Source: Venturia oleaginea (Eukaryota; Ascomycota; Dothideomycetes; Venturiales; Venturiaceae). Taken from it: a stretch of DNA of 64,000 nucleotides. The stretch covers positions 1,674,001 to 1,738,000 of the forward strand of contig JABMLP010000011.1 in the NCBI GenBank assembly GCA_013176395.1, given 5' to 3'. Positions 1 through 11,779 of the stretch are shown here, piece after piece. Position 1 is the first letter of the stretch. Each line of letters begins with the position of its first letter. Under the pieces are notes generated by a model, which had not been told where the DNA came from, did no database searches, and saw only the letters and a program-made list of their open reading frames with translations. The position numbers and the translations under genes are program-made.

Positions 1-1199
1 ATGTTGCAATTAGTCTCGATATTATCCATGAGTCGCTTAAATAGCTTCAGAGTTGGAGACCAATGGTTTACTCACGACTTCCGATGCCTTATATAGAAGT
101 TTGATCGTCAGCCTCCATCAGGGTTGCAAGAAATTCCATGCTAAGGCCAGTAAGCGATGTTGTAGACTTTTTCATCAAGGCTGCATTCTTGCGGGACTCG
201 TTCGCTCCTACTTGCAGCTATCGATACCGAAGATGAGGTTTGAAGGTTGAAGTCAACGAGGCGCAAATACTTTTGTACCTGATATACCCTCTACCATCCC
301 TCTCCACTTTTCAAGTTTTAACCTTCAAAGTATACTTAATATACTATCTCTTCGCGCCTCAAACAACGTGCAGCTATTATCTTAGCAGGTCTTGAATTGA
401 AATTCTCTCAGATTGGGATGCACCTCACGCATCATTCTGCCCCACCAGCTCAACTCATCTCTGTACTGCGGATTGAAATTACGATTTCACCAGGTCCTTG
501 ATATCCTGCTTGGAAATATTCGCCTTCAGTTTTCTGCCCCACCACGGGAGTAATGATGAGCCTCCGTCGAAGCGACGAAAAATCAGCGCACAAGAGGAAC
601 AAGAACAAGCAAGAACTTTAATTGATACCAGAGCAAGTACCATCTTAGTAGTAACAGTTATTGAATAATTAACATCCGACTTATCGAGGCTGAAAGCCGG
701 TCAGATCGCATTTTACGAAGGGAGGCTCGGAGTTTTTGAAAGTGTACTTGCATTGTTTGTTCTCATCTACATATAAAGAAAGTTCTCCTGCTTCATTCTC
801 CCATATTGTCTCTCGTTACTTCTCTGAGGTTGACGCATCGGAGCAATCGGTCTCGCAAATGGCTGTGCAGGCGATGGCGGCTGGTTTGCCTTGTTGAAGC
901 CTGCGGCAATGCGAATCGAAGACGCGGTTGCTCTATCTTCTCTTCATCTTTCTTCTCCTTGCCCAAAATGTGTGGTCGCTCAGAGAAGCTTTTTCTCGCA
1001 ACATCTAAAAATGACGCGTCAGCAGATCTTTGAGATAAACTGGGAGACAGAGTTCATTCACCTCTCATCGCCTGGGCAGGCTTTCTCTCGTCGAAGGGAT
1101 CGTATTCAGTCTTCATCGTGATGATCATTTGTGTATATGTTCGTAGATGTTTGGTGTTACTGTGAAGAGGACGCGTCCAAGAATATCTGAATTGTGTGA
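1..1199. other. Non-coding stretch, no gene seen
   Basis: No open reading frame here looks like protein. The short ORFs lack splice-compatible continuation and have biased, repetitive composition. I see no tRNA, no terminal inverted repeats and no tandem array. Confidence 0.5.
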
Positions 1200-1510
1200 A
1201 AGCCACACGTAATTTTCTCTCCCAAAGATGATGAAGAGGGCGTACTCACATTAAAAGAAAGGTGTAGGGTGGATTTAGAGTATGACAAGTTCCTGGCAAT
1301 CACAGAAATGAATATCGCCAGAAAATTAATGACTGTGCTCTTTGCGAACGTGGGCGGCGCTAGATAGAACAGGCCCAGGTCTCTCAAATACTGTGGAGAC
1401 AAAAGAAGATCTATCTATGTTAGTTAAGAGATACAAAGTCGATCGAGCGTATGCTAAATTCCCGGCAATCTCAGAAACGAAGATGGCTAGAAACTTATCG
1501 AGTACGTTCT
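1200..1510 (+). repeat. Diverged tandem duplication of a coding-like fragment
   Basis: Two stretches about 170 bp apart read as related peptides in the plus direction. The first (1200-1367, no ATG, ends in TAG) contains EYDKFLAITEMNIARKL. The second (about 1400-1510) contains AYAKFPAISETKMARNL, preceded in both by a charged segment ending in VD. By eye the DNA is roughly 70 percent identical over about 64 bp (1277-1340 against 1447-1510). The first unit has no start codon, and the second merges into unrelated sequence. I do not recognise the family. It could be a decayed tandemly duplicated exon or part of an old repeat. Confidence 0.4.
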
Positions 1511-1579
1511 GTAACTACGGATGCCACAACAAAGAGAGCTTATACATAACCTCGATCCGTTCAGACCTACCAGTCCATT

Positions 1580-2651
1580 TCATTTCCTTAAGCGGTTCCT
1601 CAGCCACTCCTCATCCCTCTCCCATCTCTCCAACTCACCCAAAGCGGCAGCAGCAACAGGCTGATACTCATACCCGACATTCAAAGCCAAGGCCTGCAGT
1701 TCCGTTCTAGCAGCTTCACTCTCTTTCCATTCCGATCTGCCCACTGAGGCTGTTGGGCTGCGCATTCGCGATTCAACGTCACGGATCTGGCTTGTAATGG
1801 CTTTGAACTCGACTGATAATATTATTAGCTTGCATGAATGAGAGGAGGGAGGGATAAGTGAGGAGAGGACGACTGACTTTCTTTATGCACAAGATCGCCG
1901 TGAGAAGGCTGTCCAGCGGGCCAGCGCGCGGTTTTGTAGTCAAAACGCAGCACGTATCGGGATGGCGGAGTGGGAAGCACCGGTCCATAGACTTCCTCAT
2001 CTGACTCTTCAATCTGTCCAGACGCTTCCAGGTCGTTATATCGTCCAAGCCGCCCATACTCCGCATCCATCTCATCGCCGCCGGGCCTACTCCTCCCCAT
2101 TTCCATCGTGTGCGCGGGATGAATACTAAGACTAATCTCCTTTTTGGCGCTCTGAATCAGAAGATCAATCTCGAAGCTCAGCTCCTCTTTCGTCAGTGTC
2201 GCAATCCGCGCTTCCAAGTTGGCTCTCGCGGTATCATCAGGGTTCTCATTCATTCTCATATGCTTGAGACTCGGCACCTACAATGGTGTCAGCCGATTTC
2301 CTCATACAAGTTCGAGACATCGATCCTCACCTCATCTTCATCATTGTCGTCGTCTCGAGCGCGCTTCCGCCAGCCCGTCCGATAGACCGGCTCGTAAGGC
2401 GTAGGACTCAACCTTCCAACTTCTTGCTGATATCCGAATCCCATGGGACTTCTGCTGCGTCTGTTTCGACCTCGGCTCCAACTATGGTCGCGTTGGCGGG
2501 TCGTCCACTCTTCCTGATGAATTTGGGACTTGTGTTTGTACGCATGCGCATTGTGGTGGGTTGAATCATGATGCTTGTAGGATTTGGAGTCTTGAGGGCG
2601 GGTGTAATCACGCCGATAGTCATCGTCGCGGTCGCGATCGCGGTCCGTCAT
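1580..2651 (-). CDS. Hypothetical RD-rich, coiled-coil protein (317 aa, 3 exons)
   Basis: Three exons: 2651-2331, 2277-1878 and 1812-1580, phases closing exactly. Intron 1 (2330-2278) has GTGAGG, a CTGAC branch and TAG. Intron 2 (1877-1813) has a weaker GTCAGT donor and CAG. The start is the ATG opening MTDRDRDRDD. The N-terminal third is rich in Arg/Asp/His/Ser, with RGRNRRSRS as in RNA-associated proteins. The middle holds an acidic run and an amphipathic stretch (ARIATLTKEELSFEIDLLIQ). The C-terminus is a predicted coiled coil (SQIRDVESRMRS onward) ending in basic residues. I recognise no catalytic domain. A nuclear or splicing-associated role is suggested only by composition. The upstream in-frame ATG at 2792 would add 47 non-conserved-looking residues and is not preferred. 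Confidence 0.65.
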
Positions 2652-3249
2652 TTTGATGTTTGGTTTTTGTGTTGAAACAGCTAAAGCGGTGAAGGATAAG
2701 GTCAGTCGGAAGTGGTGAGACAACCAAGCGAAAGGTGGTGGGAGAAGTGCTCGTAATGGCCATGGACACGGAACCTCGGTGGCAAATTTCAAATTCCGAT
2801 AGTCTCAAATTCCTGGCGGGTTGCAACAAGATCTTCATGGAAAAGTAGCGAAGGGCTTGTTACGCGAGTGCTCATGCTATCTCGAAGACTTGGCAGACAG
2901 ATATCGAGGACCTGCTACATCAACATTCTTGAAAGACTCTCAGTCCGCTCTTCTCCAATTTAGGTCAAGAGGCGGGCTGAAAACTCCTGAGTTCACATGG
3001 TTGTACATGGTGCCCAGGTGCATTGCTTTACTTGATGACTAGATAAAAGAAACTCACTTGCGCAATAAGCCTGTCGTATTGTCCCACCTTAGTCTCTCTA
3101 TGAAAGCTGCTGTGGCGGAGGAGTGGAAGAACTTGGCCTTTTCAAGCTAGAAAGCAGACCCGCATTCCGCATTCGACCTTTCCAACAACCTGGAGATGAC
3201 AAGCCAGAAAGCCCTTGAGAATGTTGAGACGACTTCTCTCAGTCCAACA
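2652..3249. other. Intergenic, no gene seen
   Basis: Upstream flank of the RD-rich gene. The only ORF (2821-3042) has no recognisable features. The part past about 3060 may be the far 3' end of the decayed minus-strand gene next door. Confidence 0.4.
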
Positions 3250-4606
3250 ACCTCTCAGCTACCGAATTCGCTATCAGAACTTGCCAGGGAATGAGAAACC
3301 GTGGCTCCATTTGTCCTTCTCCGTGTCCTCCAAGAAAGCAATCCACACAGCAGCCGCAATGGGCTGAAATTAGAAGTTCGTCGCAAAGGCATGAGTATAC
3401 AATAGTGTACTTGCTTCATCCTCCCTGCTCGGTGAGCTGGAGCCTTTGAAGCCTTCGAAGTTGAATGTTTTGCTAGCCTTTCCGGTTTTCCTGGTAATGC
3501 GAACAAGTTCATCATAACGACCTAAAGAGCAGATCAGCAGTTGTCTGGATAGCTAGTGGGCTCCTTGATGCTATGAGTTAGTCGGCAAAGAGCGACTTAT
3601 TAATATACTTTCCAGATGTGAGGATATTGACAATGTCCTGGCAAGGTGCCAGTCCTAATTTGTCCGGATATTTTCACCATCGATATCGAATAGAAAATGA
3701 CAAGTCGAAGATTGCTAATGCTAAATGGAACTGCGACGACAGATTAGACTCTTCAAGCTCACCTTCAATGCGAATGATCTCTTTATCCAAGGGTCTCCGC
3801 AAGGCCATCGCGCATTCGAATAGTCTTATTTTGGGATTGCGAAGGGCTGGTGCGTTGGTCGCGGGATGGGTGTTTGGAGAAATTGTTGCAGAGTTCGCAA
3901 TCTTGATGCAGTACCATCCTATTTATGGGCATCGAGATTCTCCTGTTTCTGTTCCAGAGATTCAGCAATTATGGCGAGGCTGGTGGTGCGGTTGAAACTA
4001 GTGGGCTGGATTGCCCTTCAACGGCCTGTAGCTTTTCACGCAATTCCCATTTCATCGATGCAGCCATATCGAGGGTCTGAGAACTTGTCCTTAACGTTGG
4101 CCTCGTGCTTTTGCAGGCACTCTCTCTTCCGCGGTGGCTCATCTAGAGCACTGGAGCTCGATTTGTCGTTGCTGGTGTCATCGTAGAGTTGAAGAATATC
4201 GTAGTCCTCCTATCCATAGTCCACCGCTATGGGATCGGCGCCGTAGTATTCCATGAAGGACTGCTTCCGGCTGGTTCTCTCTTCGAGGATCGTCATGATG
4301 AATGATTCTGGGCAACGAGAAGTCAGACAGCGGGCAGGTGCGTTAACATTTTCCATTCCCCGTGAGTTATGTTGCAAGTAGGTTCAACACGCAGAGTTGT
4401 GGGATTTTTAAGGACACTAAATCATATCTGAAGCTGTCAACTCAAGTGGGTGCTTCAACGATTTCTGGCAAACTGGAAAGCAGAGCTTGCCAGAATATTG
4501 TCAATTTTGTTGAGAAACTCAACCGAAATTGTCTCTCCCAATAAGATCATGATCCTGTCACCTTCTAGCACGGTATTTGCAATCTCTTGCTCTGCATCCT
4601 GTGCCA
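3250..4606 (-). pseudogene. Decayed multi-exon gene of unknown function
   Basis: The minus strand carries a chain of coding-like pieces broken by stops and frame changes. It opens at 4606 with a 50-codon piece starting MAQDAEQEIANTVLEGDR, and a second piece at about 4296 starts MTILEERTSRKQSFMEYYG. That second piece hits an in-frame TAG (DYG-stop-EDYD) and continues in frame to about 4040. Helical segments follow in alternating frames (for example AIIAESLEQKQENLDAHK, also cut by TAG), then GRYDELVRITRKTGKASKTF near 3510. A plausible intron (GTACAC...TTCTAATTTCAG) precedes PIAAAVWIAFLEDTEKDKW. The mix of intron-like signals and internal stops argues for a gene that has decayed. I do not know the family. 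A multi-intron functional gene is less likely but not excluded. Confidence 0.5.
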
Positions 4607-4674
4607 TTTTCTCGTGATTTTGTCAATAGAGTTTCATCTTTTGAGACTCTCTTGAGACTAACAATCCATCGGGC

Positions 4675-4893
4675 ATGTCGTCGAATGAAATTCTCACAGA
4701 TGCCGTCTCCACGGATTCTACAGCCCGATGCCCAGATGGGCTCATTGAATTAACCTCCGAGCTCTTACTTCATCGTCTCCTGAGGGACATGTTGGAATTT
4801 GATCATCCTGCCCATCACTTCAAGAAAGAATGCCATCAGTATCTGCATTCAGTGACTCGCTTGAGATGGTTCGAGAAGGTGAGAGGGCGATGA
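4675..4893 (+). CDS. Small hypothetical ORF, possibly a first exon
   Basis: The ORF encodes about 70 residues beginning MSSNEILTDAVSTDSTARC, with a helical, acidic-hydrophobic middle (LIELTSELLLHRLLRDML) and histidines near FDHPAHHFKKE. A good donor (GTGAGAGG) follows GAGAAG close to the stop, so this may be the first exon of a longer gene; I could not find a convincing next exon. It starts 68 bp from the decayed minus-strand gene, in divergent orientation. No domain recognised. Confidence 0.35.
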   Translation: MSSNEILTDAVSTDSTARCPDGLIELTSELLLHRLLRDMLEFDHPAHHFKKECHQYLHSVTRLRWFEKVRGR

Positions 4894-5177
4894 AGTATGA
4901 ATTGAAGCTGAGATGAAAAATCTGGTTGAAGATGAGACGGTCACGTGAGAACACTACGATGAAGCCTTCCAACTTGAATGATAAGCTATTCAATTTTCTC
5001 CAATTTAGATTCGGAATCTTCCCTGTTCTTTACTGCTGAGTTGTGCCGGTGTTGTTGAGAATTCACAGCGGAACCAACCCGCTTCATACTCGAAAAATTG
5101 TGAGGACCAAAAAGTTACTAGATTAATTCACCACCAAAAATATCGCCGAACACCAATAACGCCAAATACACGCAATC
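4894..5177. other. Upstream region of the Bystin gene
   Basis: No ORF of note. Pyrimidine-rich and AC-rich just before the Bystin ATG, as is common in fungal 5' UTRs. No clear TATA box. Confidence 0.4.
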
Positions 5178-6864
5178 ATGCCCAAAATACCGCGCCCGGC
5201 GCAGTCTTCAGATCGCCACAATCCCCTTGCCGAAGAATACTCGGGCGCACAACCCTTCAAAACCAAAGCCCCGAAAAAGCGCACCCGAAAAGAGGAAGAG
5301 GACGAAGATGCGGTGGTGGGCACGAAAGCTTCGCGGAAGATCCTGAAGATTGGACAAGAACTGGTAGATGAAGACGAAGCAGAGAGAAGATTGTTGAGAG
5401 AACAAGGAGTCACAGTGCCAAACCCCGCCTTTTCATTCGAGTCAAGGTTACCGCGCGATTTAGACAGTGAAGAGGAGACAGAGAAGTACGACGATGAGGG
5501 CGAAGAGGCATGGGGAGAAGAGGAGGAGACGTTTGAAGTTGAGGTACCTCTTGTTCCTCCTGCGAATGCTGCTACATGGAACTGATACCGGGCACAGGAA
5601 ATCGACGCCAACGACCTCGACACTTTCAACAAATTCCTTCCCCCCTCTTTTGACGACCCGATACTACGGCCAGGCGAAGAACCGATAGAACAACCTCCCA
5701 TAAATTTGGCGGACAAGATATTGGCAGCTATCGCGCAACACGAAGCAGCACAGAATGGTGGACAGCCAGACGAAGGCATGGTGGAGGACGAGGAAGAAGT
5801 GCAATTACCACCGTCGGCCGTGGAAACATACACCCAGTATGTTCTTCTCTCCACAAACAAGCGCTCTTGCTAACACATACAACAGAGTCGGCCTCATGAT
5901 GTCCCGCTACAAGTCCGGCAAACTCTCCAAACCATTCAAGATCCTACCCACCCTACCTCCTCAAATCCTCGGCCTCATTATTCCTCTCACACGGCCAGAC
6001 GAATGGACACCAAACGCCATCCTCGCAGCCACCCGCCTCTTCATCTCCTCCAACTCCGTTACCTCAGAAGCTTTCCTTAAAGTGATCCTTCTCGAACGAG
6101 TCCGCGAAGATATCGCCGAGTCAAAGAAACTCAACATACACTTATACAACGCCATCAAAAAATCCCTTTACAAGCCCAAAGACTTCTTCCGCGGGTTTCT
6201 TTTCCCACTCGTCGAAAGCGGAACATGCACACTCCGCGAGGCAGCAATCATTTCCTCCGCCCTCACGCGTGTCTCGATTCCGGTCCTACACTCTGCCTAT
6301 GCGTTGGCACGACTTTGCGAAATAGCTGCAGAGCAAATGAGCGTTGACACCGAAGCCGGTGGCGCAACCAACGTCTTCATCAAATCCCTTCTCGAAAAGC
6401 GATACGCACTCCCCTACCAAACCATCGACGCCCTCGTCTTCCATTTCCTCCGATTCCGACCGGTAATGGGACAACCCCTTCCTTCACAAGCAGAAGCCAT
6501 GGAATTGGATGGCGATCAACGAACCGGCGATTTTGCAACGAGAAATGGTGGTATTTCAGGCAGACGGCTGAATCAACAGAAGTGGCTTCCATCGAAGGAG
6601 CAAGGTATCATGGGCAAGTTGCCGGTTATTTGGCATCAGTGTTTGCTAGCGTTTTCGCAGAGATACAGAGATGAGATTACGGAGGACCAAAGAGAAGCGT
6701 TGCTAGATTTGCTATTGGCCAAGGGACATAAAGATATTGGACCTGAGGTTAGGAGGGAACTTCTTGCTGGCCGAGGGAGAGGTGTTGTTCCTTCGGCGCC
6801 TGAAGTTGGTGGTGAGCAGATGGCTGTTGAGGTTGCAGGCGGCGATGATACCATGATGGGTTAA
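5178..6864 (+). CDS. ENP1: Bystin / essential nuclear protein 1, 40S ribosome biogenesis
   Basis: Three exons: 5178-5543, 5598-5836 and 5886-6864, giving 527 aa with all phases closing. Intron 1 is 54 nt and intron 2 is 49 nt (GTATGT...CAACAG). The N-terminal ~190 residues are charged, with KKRTRKEEEDED and long acidic runs typical of the family. The Bystin domain then runs to near the C-terminus: MSRYKSGKLSKPFKILP, TPNAILAATRLFISS, LYNAIKKSLYKPKDFFRGFL, RVSIPVLHSAYALARL and a final LLAKGHKDIGPEVRRELL. Yeast Enp1 (483 aa) is a late pre-40S assembly factor in the nucleolus and nucleus; the length and motif order here match. The acidic spacer between domains is the variable part. I see no defects. 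Confidence 0.95.
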
Positions 6865-7047
6865 TCTTGACAAGATGCACTGTGGCGGGAAATCTGCTGA
6901 TGACTGATGAACCATGACGGGAAAGTGGGTTGTTATCCTAACGTAGAAATCTACCAACGCAAGAGTGATCGAAGTGCATACAGGATTTGATAAACAGAAG
7001 GACATCAGCTCCATCGAAACAAGTATCAATTCCATCCCTCATCCCAT

Positions 7048-9348
7048 CTACCCTCCCCCCAACTCAACAGTAGGAAACTCACTCATGTGCACTTTAGCCC
7101 CCCCATACGGAATCAACTTGACCCCGAAACTCCCTCCCAAACACTTCCTCCCCTCACCCACAGGAACAGGACCCGGTCCCCCTTTCCAAATTCCCCACTC
7201 GATCTCACACCCCCTCCCTTCAATCCAAGTCACCATCCCCTCTCCCTCATCACTCCACAGCGGATTCGGCAATGCCCCCTCTAGTTCCCCTGCTTTGTAT
7301 TTGCTGTGGAAGGAAAGGGTTGAGGGGTCGATTGCTATGGCCCATTTCGCGCCTTGAGATGGGAAGAATTGGTAATCTCTTGCTTCTAGTGGGATTGGGC
7401 CGGGCAATGGTGATGATGATGGTGATGATGTTTGGGATAATGGTTGAGAAGTGGTTGTTGTATTTGTTGTGTTTGTGTTGTTGGTAGGGGGAGAGAACGG
7501 ATTCGCCGTCACCTTTTCATTGAATGCTTTTACCGCTGTTGATGTGTTGTAGGAGGGGATTTGGAGGGCGTAGAGGAGAGGACCTGCTTGGATGGCTATG
7601 GAGGAGTTTGCGCGGGGGATGATTTGGATGGAGTGGGTTAGGGTGAGGGTTAGTTTTGACGTTCTTGCGGGGAGGGAGAGGGTGTGGAGTCCTGAGTGGG
7701 GATCTGGAGATATGGCGGCATTTGTGGATGTTTGGCCACTTGGTGAGGTTGTTGAGATGTCGATTTTGGATGAGGGGCTGGGGACATACCATCCCGGGAT
7801 CCTGATGCTGAACTTGAAGGGCGCGCTTGAATCGACGGTGTACGTGAAGGTGTTGCTGAATGGGTAATTCGTTTGGCATGATATCTTTACGTCGATTCCG
7901 GATGGTAGTGTTGTTTCGACTTCTCCGGGTCCGAGTAATGCATGTGCCAGACCATTTTCCCCAACGCCGACAAACATTCCTGAGAGGAATTTCGGATATC
8001 CTTGCGGATGATTGACAGTACAACATGGATAATTCGGTTCCAATCCATACGTATTCCCCCACCCATTCACATTCCACCACGGCGTCTCATTCAAAAACTT
8101 AGCAGCCGGTTGATTTGGCTGCGTCACATACTGATGCGCCCACCAATCTGGCGTCAACGCCACGGGTAAAGCGTTGAAAGCAGCAAGCTCAGCGCGATCA
8201 GCGAAGGAGGAGTCGCCGAGGGTTTGGTATAGGTAAGTGAGGGAGTACATTGTTTCTACTGTTGTGCAGAGTTCGGAGCCGTAGTAGGGACCTAGACCTT
8301 TTAGACGTTCGTCAGCAAGGATAGTACCGGAGGCTGCACCGCGGTAGGTGAATGTCCAGTCGACGGCGTGGCGGGACATGGTGAGGAGGGAGGCGTTATT
8401 GGTGAAGCGGTTTATTACTGCGCCGGCTTTGAGGCCTGTATTTATTAGTATGAGGAGTCTTGAGTCGGAAGAGTAGGCTGACCTTGTCCGACATTTACAC
8501 CTGTGAACGTTAGCATTACGATCTCGAAAGGAGAAGTGCTGGAACATACCATGAGCGTAAGGAAAGATAGGCTTCAGTTTATCTTCAGGCATCGTGCTGA
8601 AATCCTCCTTGATGTACACATCCTCTTTGTACCAATCCGCCCAATCGATCTGTCCTTGTCTCAGGTAATCCAGATTCTCCATCAACATCTCTTCCTGTCC
8701 CGCAGGATCATTCTCATAAAGCCATTGCAACGTAATCATCATATCCGCCACTCTCACCCTGCCCCATCCATGATCTTCAGAACTCAGTACATCGCCTGGA
8801 CGTTCAAGGTAACCTTCATAATCATTCTTGAGCATTTCATTTTGGAGATCGACAAAATCGTGGAGGGCTGGGAGAATTGTTGAATTGTAAGATGGATCTG
8901 CTTCGAGGAGTTGAATCATCCCAAGGAATAAAGGATAGCGAGCCCAGAAATTGCGAGCGCCTCCTGTTTCTGGACCGATCCAGCCGTCACTTGCTCGCCT
9001 TTGCAGGACGATTTCTACACTTTCCCTTATTTGGCCTTTTAATCGTTCATCGTCAAGACCGTACGCTAGTGGGACGATTCCGTTGAACCAGTAAGGAAAT
9101 CCTTCGTTCAATTTGCTGTATTCAGAGTCACCACCTAGCCATGAAGACTCGGATACGAAGCGGTAAAAATCGTGTTCATGGCCCGCGAGACCGGATGCCA
9201 TCAGTTCCATTTGGTCGTTGAGCCATCCTTGTGGCTTGATGGAACCAAGTGGAAGGGGCCGAAATGTGAAAGGGATGACTTCAAGGCGTTAGAGAAGAAG
9301 GGTATCGAATCTCGAGAAGAACCTACGAGGTTGTCGTGATTGAGTCAT
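7048..9348 (-). CDS. GH127-type (DUF1680) beta-L-arabinofuranosidase-like glycosidase
   Basis: Four exons: 9348-9327, 9278-8550, 8500-8483 (18 nt) and 8435-7048, giving 718 aa. Reading straight through the two internal introns would insert about 30 junk residues. Removing them restores YAHGVNVGQGLKAGAV, as in the family. Key motifs are PLGSIKPQGWLNDQ at the N-terminus; E-x-C at Glu311/Cys313; and a Cys394-Cys395 pair in NYPCCTVNHPQG. These match the Glu + three Cys zinc-thiolate centre known for GH127 HypBA1, where one Cys is the nucleophile. An Asn/Thr/Ser-rich insertion (NNTNTTNTTTTSQP) lies in the C-terminal beta region. No signal peptide is evident with the 8-residue first exon, so location is unclear; this start is the least certain part. 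Substrate is inferred from family only. Confidence 0.85.
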
Positions 9349-9580
9349 GCCTGATGAATGGTGTATTATCGATACTAAAACTACGAAGAGTCAGTAAGCA
9401 GTTGTCCTAGAGTGGTAACTTCCAAGCTCTTTCCAGATTCCATAATTCGAGGTTGATGTGTTAGTAAATTCCTTGCAACTCAATCCTAAAATCCATGAAT
9501 TCATCATCGAGTCGAACATGAAGCCATCCGTCACAGTACATGAACCTGACGATCCCAAAGTAAAGCAGCACCAAACTCAC

Positions 9581-9980
9581 CTCCAACACTCCATCCATAC
9601 CAATGAATAAATCCCATAGTAACCAATACGCCGAAAAAGATCCACTCCCAAAGATGCGGCGAGGAAACTGCACGTTGTCGTTCGTTCAAAGAAGCAGCAG
9701 TATCTACAAAAGTCCCATAAGAAATCCTCGCACCTTGCATTCCAGCTTCCTGCTGTGCCTCCCCAAATCTTATACCCCTTCCTTCGGCCAACAAGCTCTT
9801 CTCCACGTCGCCATGCACATTCCCCACCGCCACCGCTATCGGCAGCGAAGATCCTAGCTCCGATCGTCCTTCCATCGGATCATTGCGGGCACTCGAACCA
9901 CGTCGAGCATCAATAGGAAAATTGTAGCTCATGGCCGAGTGAGCAAGATCGCAAACGGGATCAACACTAAGACGATTCAT
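9581..9980 (-). CDS. Small hypothetical protein with one C-terminal membrane segment
   Basis: The exon from 9980 encodes about 133 residues (MNRLSVDPVCDLAHSAMSYN...) and ends with one hydrophobic segment, WEWIFFGVLVTMGFIHWYGW. A good donor (GTGAGTTT) sits at 9580, immediately after this segment, in phase 1. Read-through gives a 149-aa ORF stopping at 9531. A possible second exon after an AG near 9485 would add about 30 residues, but I cannot prove the acceptor. It lies upstream of, and on the same strand as, the GH127 gene. No known domain. A tail-anchored-like topology is inferred from the single C-terminal segment. Confidence 0.45.
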
Positions 9981-11358
9981 AGGGATTTATCCTTTCGACC
10001 TCCTCTTTTGGGTGCATGCGCGTGATGCTAACAGCTGTCTCATAAGTCATCTGCAAGGAACAGCTGCGGGACTTAGACAGACAGAGAGAAACATGGACAC
10101 GAGAGGAACAGCAAACAAGGAAATGCAATGGAAACCAACATTAGGACAGAAAACAGGGTTGCCGCCGAAAAGCTATGGACAGGAAGTTGTCGTGCAGGTA
10201 AGGGCGTGTCTCAACTGCGGTGCGGGCAATACGGGCAATTTACAGGATCTAAATAAGCGTTAGTGCTATGTAAGTTTCTAACAAATCGCGTCCAGAGGCC
10301 TTTCCGCGCAGGTAACGCTAAAACTGTTAATCTTTACGACTTATAGCAGAAGATCTACAGCCGCTACCAATAATTAGACCCTGTAGATTTCCCGTAATGG
10401 TATGCAGTGATGCCTGATTCAGTTACGAGAAACTGAGTCACCTGTATGGTATACTTATAACGGCAATCTTGCCAATCCAGATTGCGTGCGAGTTGAGACA
10501 CGCACTGATGGATTTGGGATCATGAGGTGCGGAGGCTCAGCAGGAAAACTTTGTCGTCGGATGATCCTTGTTAGTCCTGTTTCGGACAGCTCGACTGTGA
10601 TTGGTCAGACATGATCTATCAGTGTATTAGCAACCACTTTACTGAAAGAATGGGGTTTCCAAGTTTGAAGATATGGAATTCCCTCTATGAGATACCTCCT
10701 TCTTCAGGTTCTCCAGCTAGATACAATAGTATTGTGAAGATACTCTCGCTGCGCTAAACCGAAGATAGTATTACTGCACCAGATCGACAAGATACCGTTC
10801 TTCAAGAGCCTAAATCGAGTCTAATTAACTAAAGTAAACAAGTGAGAAGATCAATCAACATTTGGTTTTTAAAAACATGGACAAACAGATTCGAGTTCAC
10901 CCTGCAGAATGAGGCTGAACACAAGCCTCGGCGCACTCCCTCCCTCCTATCGAGCTAAAATTGCAATCAAAGCTTCCGCTTCTCAGATAGATTACTGCGC
11001 AAAATCAGGCTGAAAACGAGCCTTGAGGCTGAAATTGCAGTGCTGAACGTGTAGTATGCAGATAATACCATTTTACACAAATCGTTCGAGACTGATTATT
11101 TGTATCGCTGCGATCCATGTCTCAAAAGAATACACGTCTTAACTCTCGGTGTTTTTAAAGAAGAAAAAAGAATACCGAGTTCGGGCTCTTTCTTGTACTG
11201 TTTCCTACCTACTTCATACCTATAAAAACTAATCCACTTCAATACCAAACTCTCAATCCAAGATCTAAACTAATAAACTCCTCGCAAATTCGAAAATCTA
11301 AATGCACTAGGAATTTATCAACGTCTACCTCCTTTAAACGCGCTGCATTGAGATGTAA
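9981..11358. other. AT-rich intergenic region, no gene seen
   Basis: About 1.4 kb with only short, unconvincing ORFs (for example 10012-10263). Stop codons are dense on both strands from about 10,270. No terminal repeats or transposase motif found; it may be an old, heavily mutated repeat. Confidence 0.45.
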
Positions 11359-11424
11359 GATCGATATCGCCAAATTCTACCAATTTCAAAACCCAACTTC
11401 GCCAAAAATGTAGCGATATCGATC
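11359..11424. repeat. 66-bp hairpin repeat, GATCGATATCGC family, copy 1
   Basis: Exact 12-bp inverted arms, GATCGATATCGC (11359-11370) and GCGATATCGATC (11413-11424), enclose a 42-bp AT-rich loop starting CAAATTCTACC. The same arm and flanking word recur inside the SPT21-like gene intron (22597-22661) and, as a half copy, at 36249-36273. That makes this a dispersed family and not a chance palindrome. Confidence 0.6.
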
Positions 11425-11779
11425 ACAAGGTAGAAGATTGCTTGTTAAAGAAAATATTGTAATTCTCACCTTGGAAGTTATTTGCAAGCGCTTATACTCG
11501 CTCCGACGCCCCTTGGAACGTCAACGTCGTCACGGCGCACCAGGGAGCATTCTCCTCGCCACTGAGAGCTTCACGTCGCAGAAAATGGCGACTACATCCT
11601 CAAAATCCCAGAGTGTATTTTGAGAGAATTTTTTTATGTGAGTGTCTGGTCAGCAGAAGTATATCTACCGCAATGTCATCATCATGAACGAGTTGCGAGC
11701 TGTATGAAGGCTACGGTGGAGATCACGTGACTGGCCTTGGCGGGGATTGCAATATACACAGTTTGAACCATTGTACTTA

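Noticed and set aside
5123..5860. 245-codon minus-strand ORF rich in serine
   Set aside because: Antisense to the acidic N-terminus of Bystin (GAG/GAA repeats read as Ser/Leu codons).
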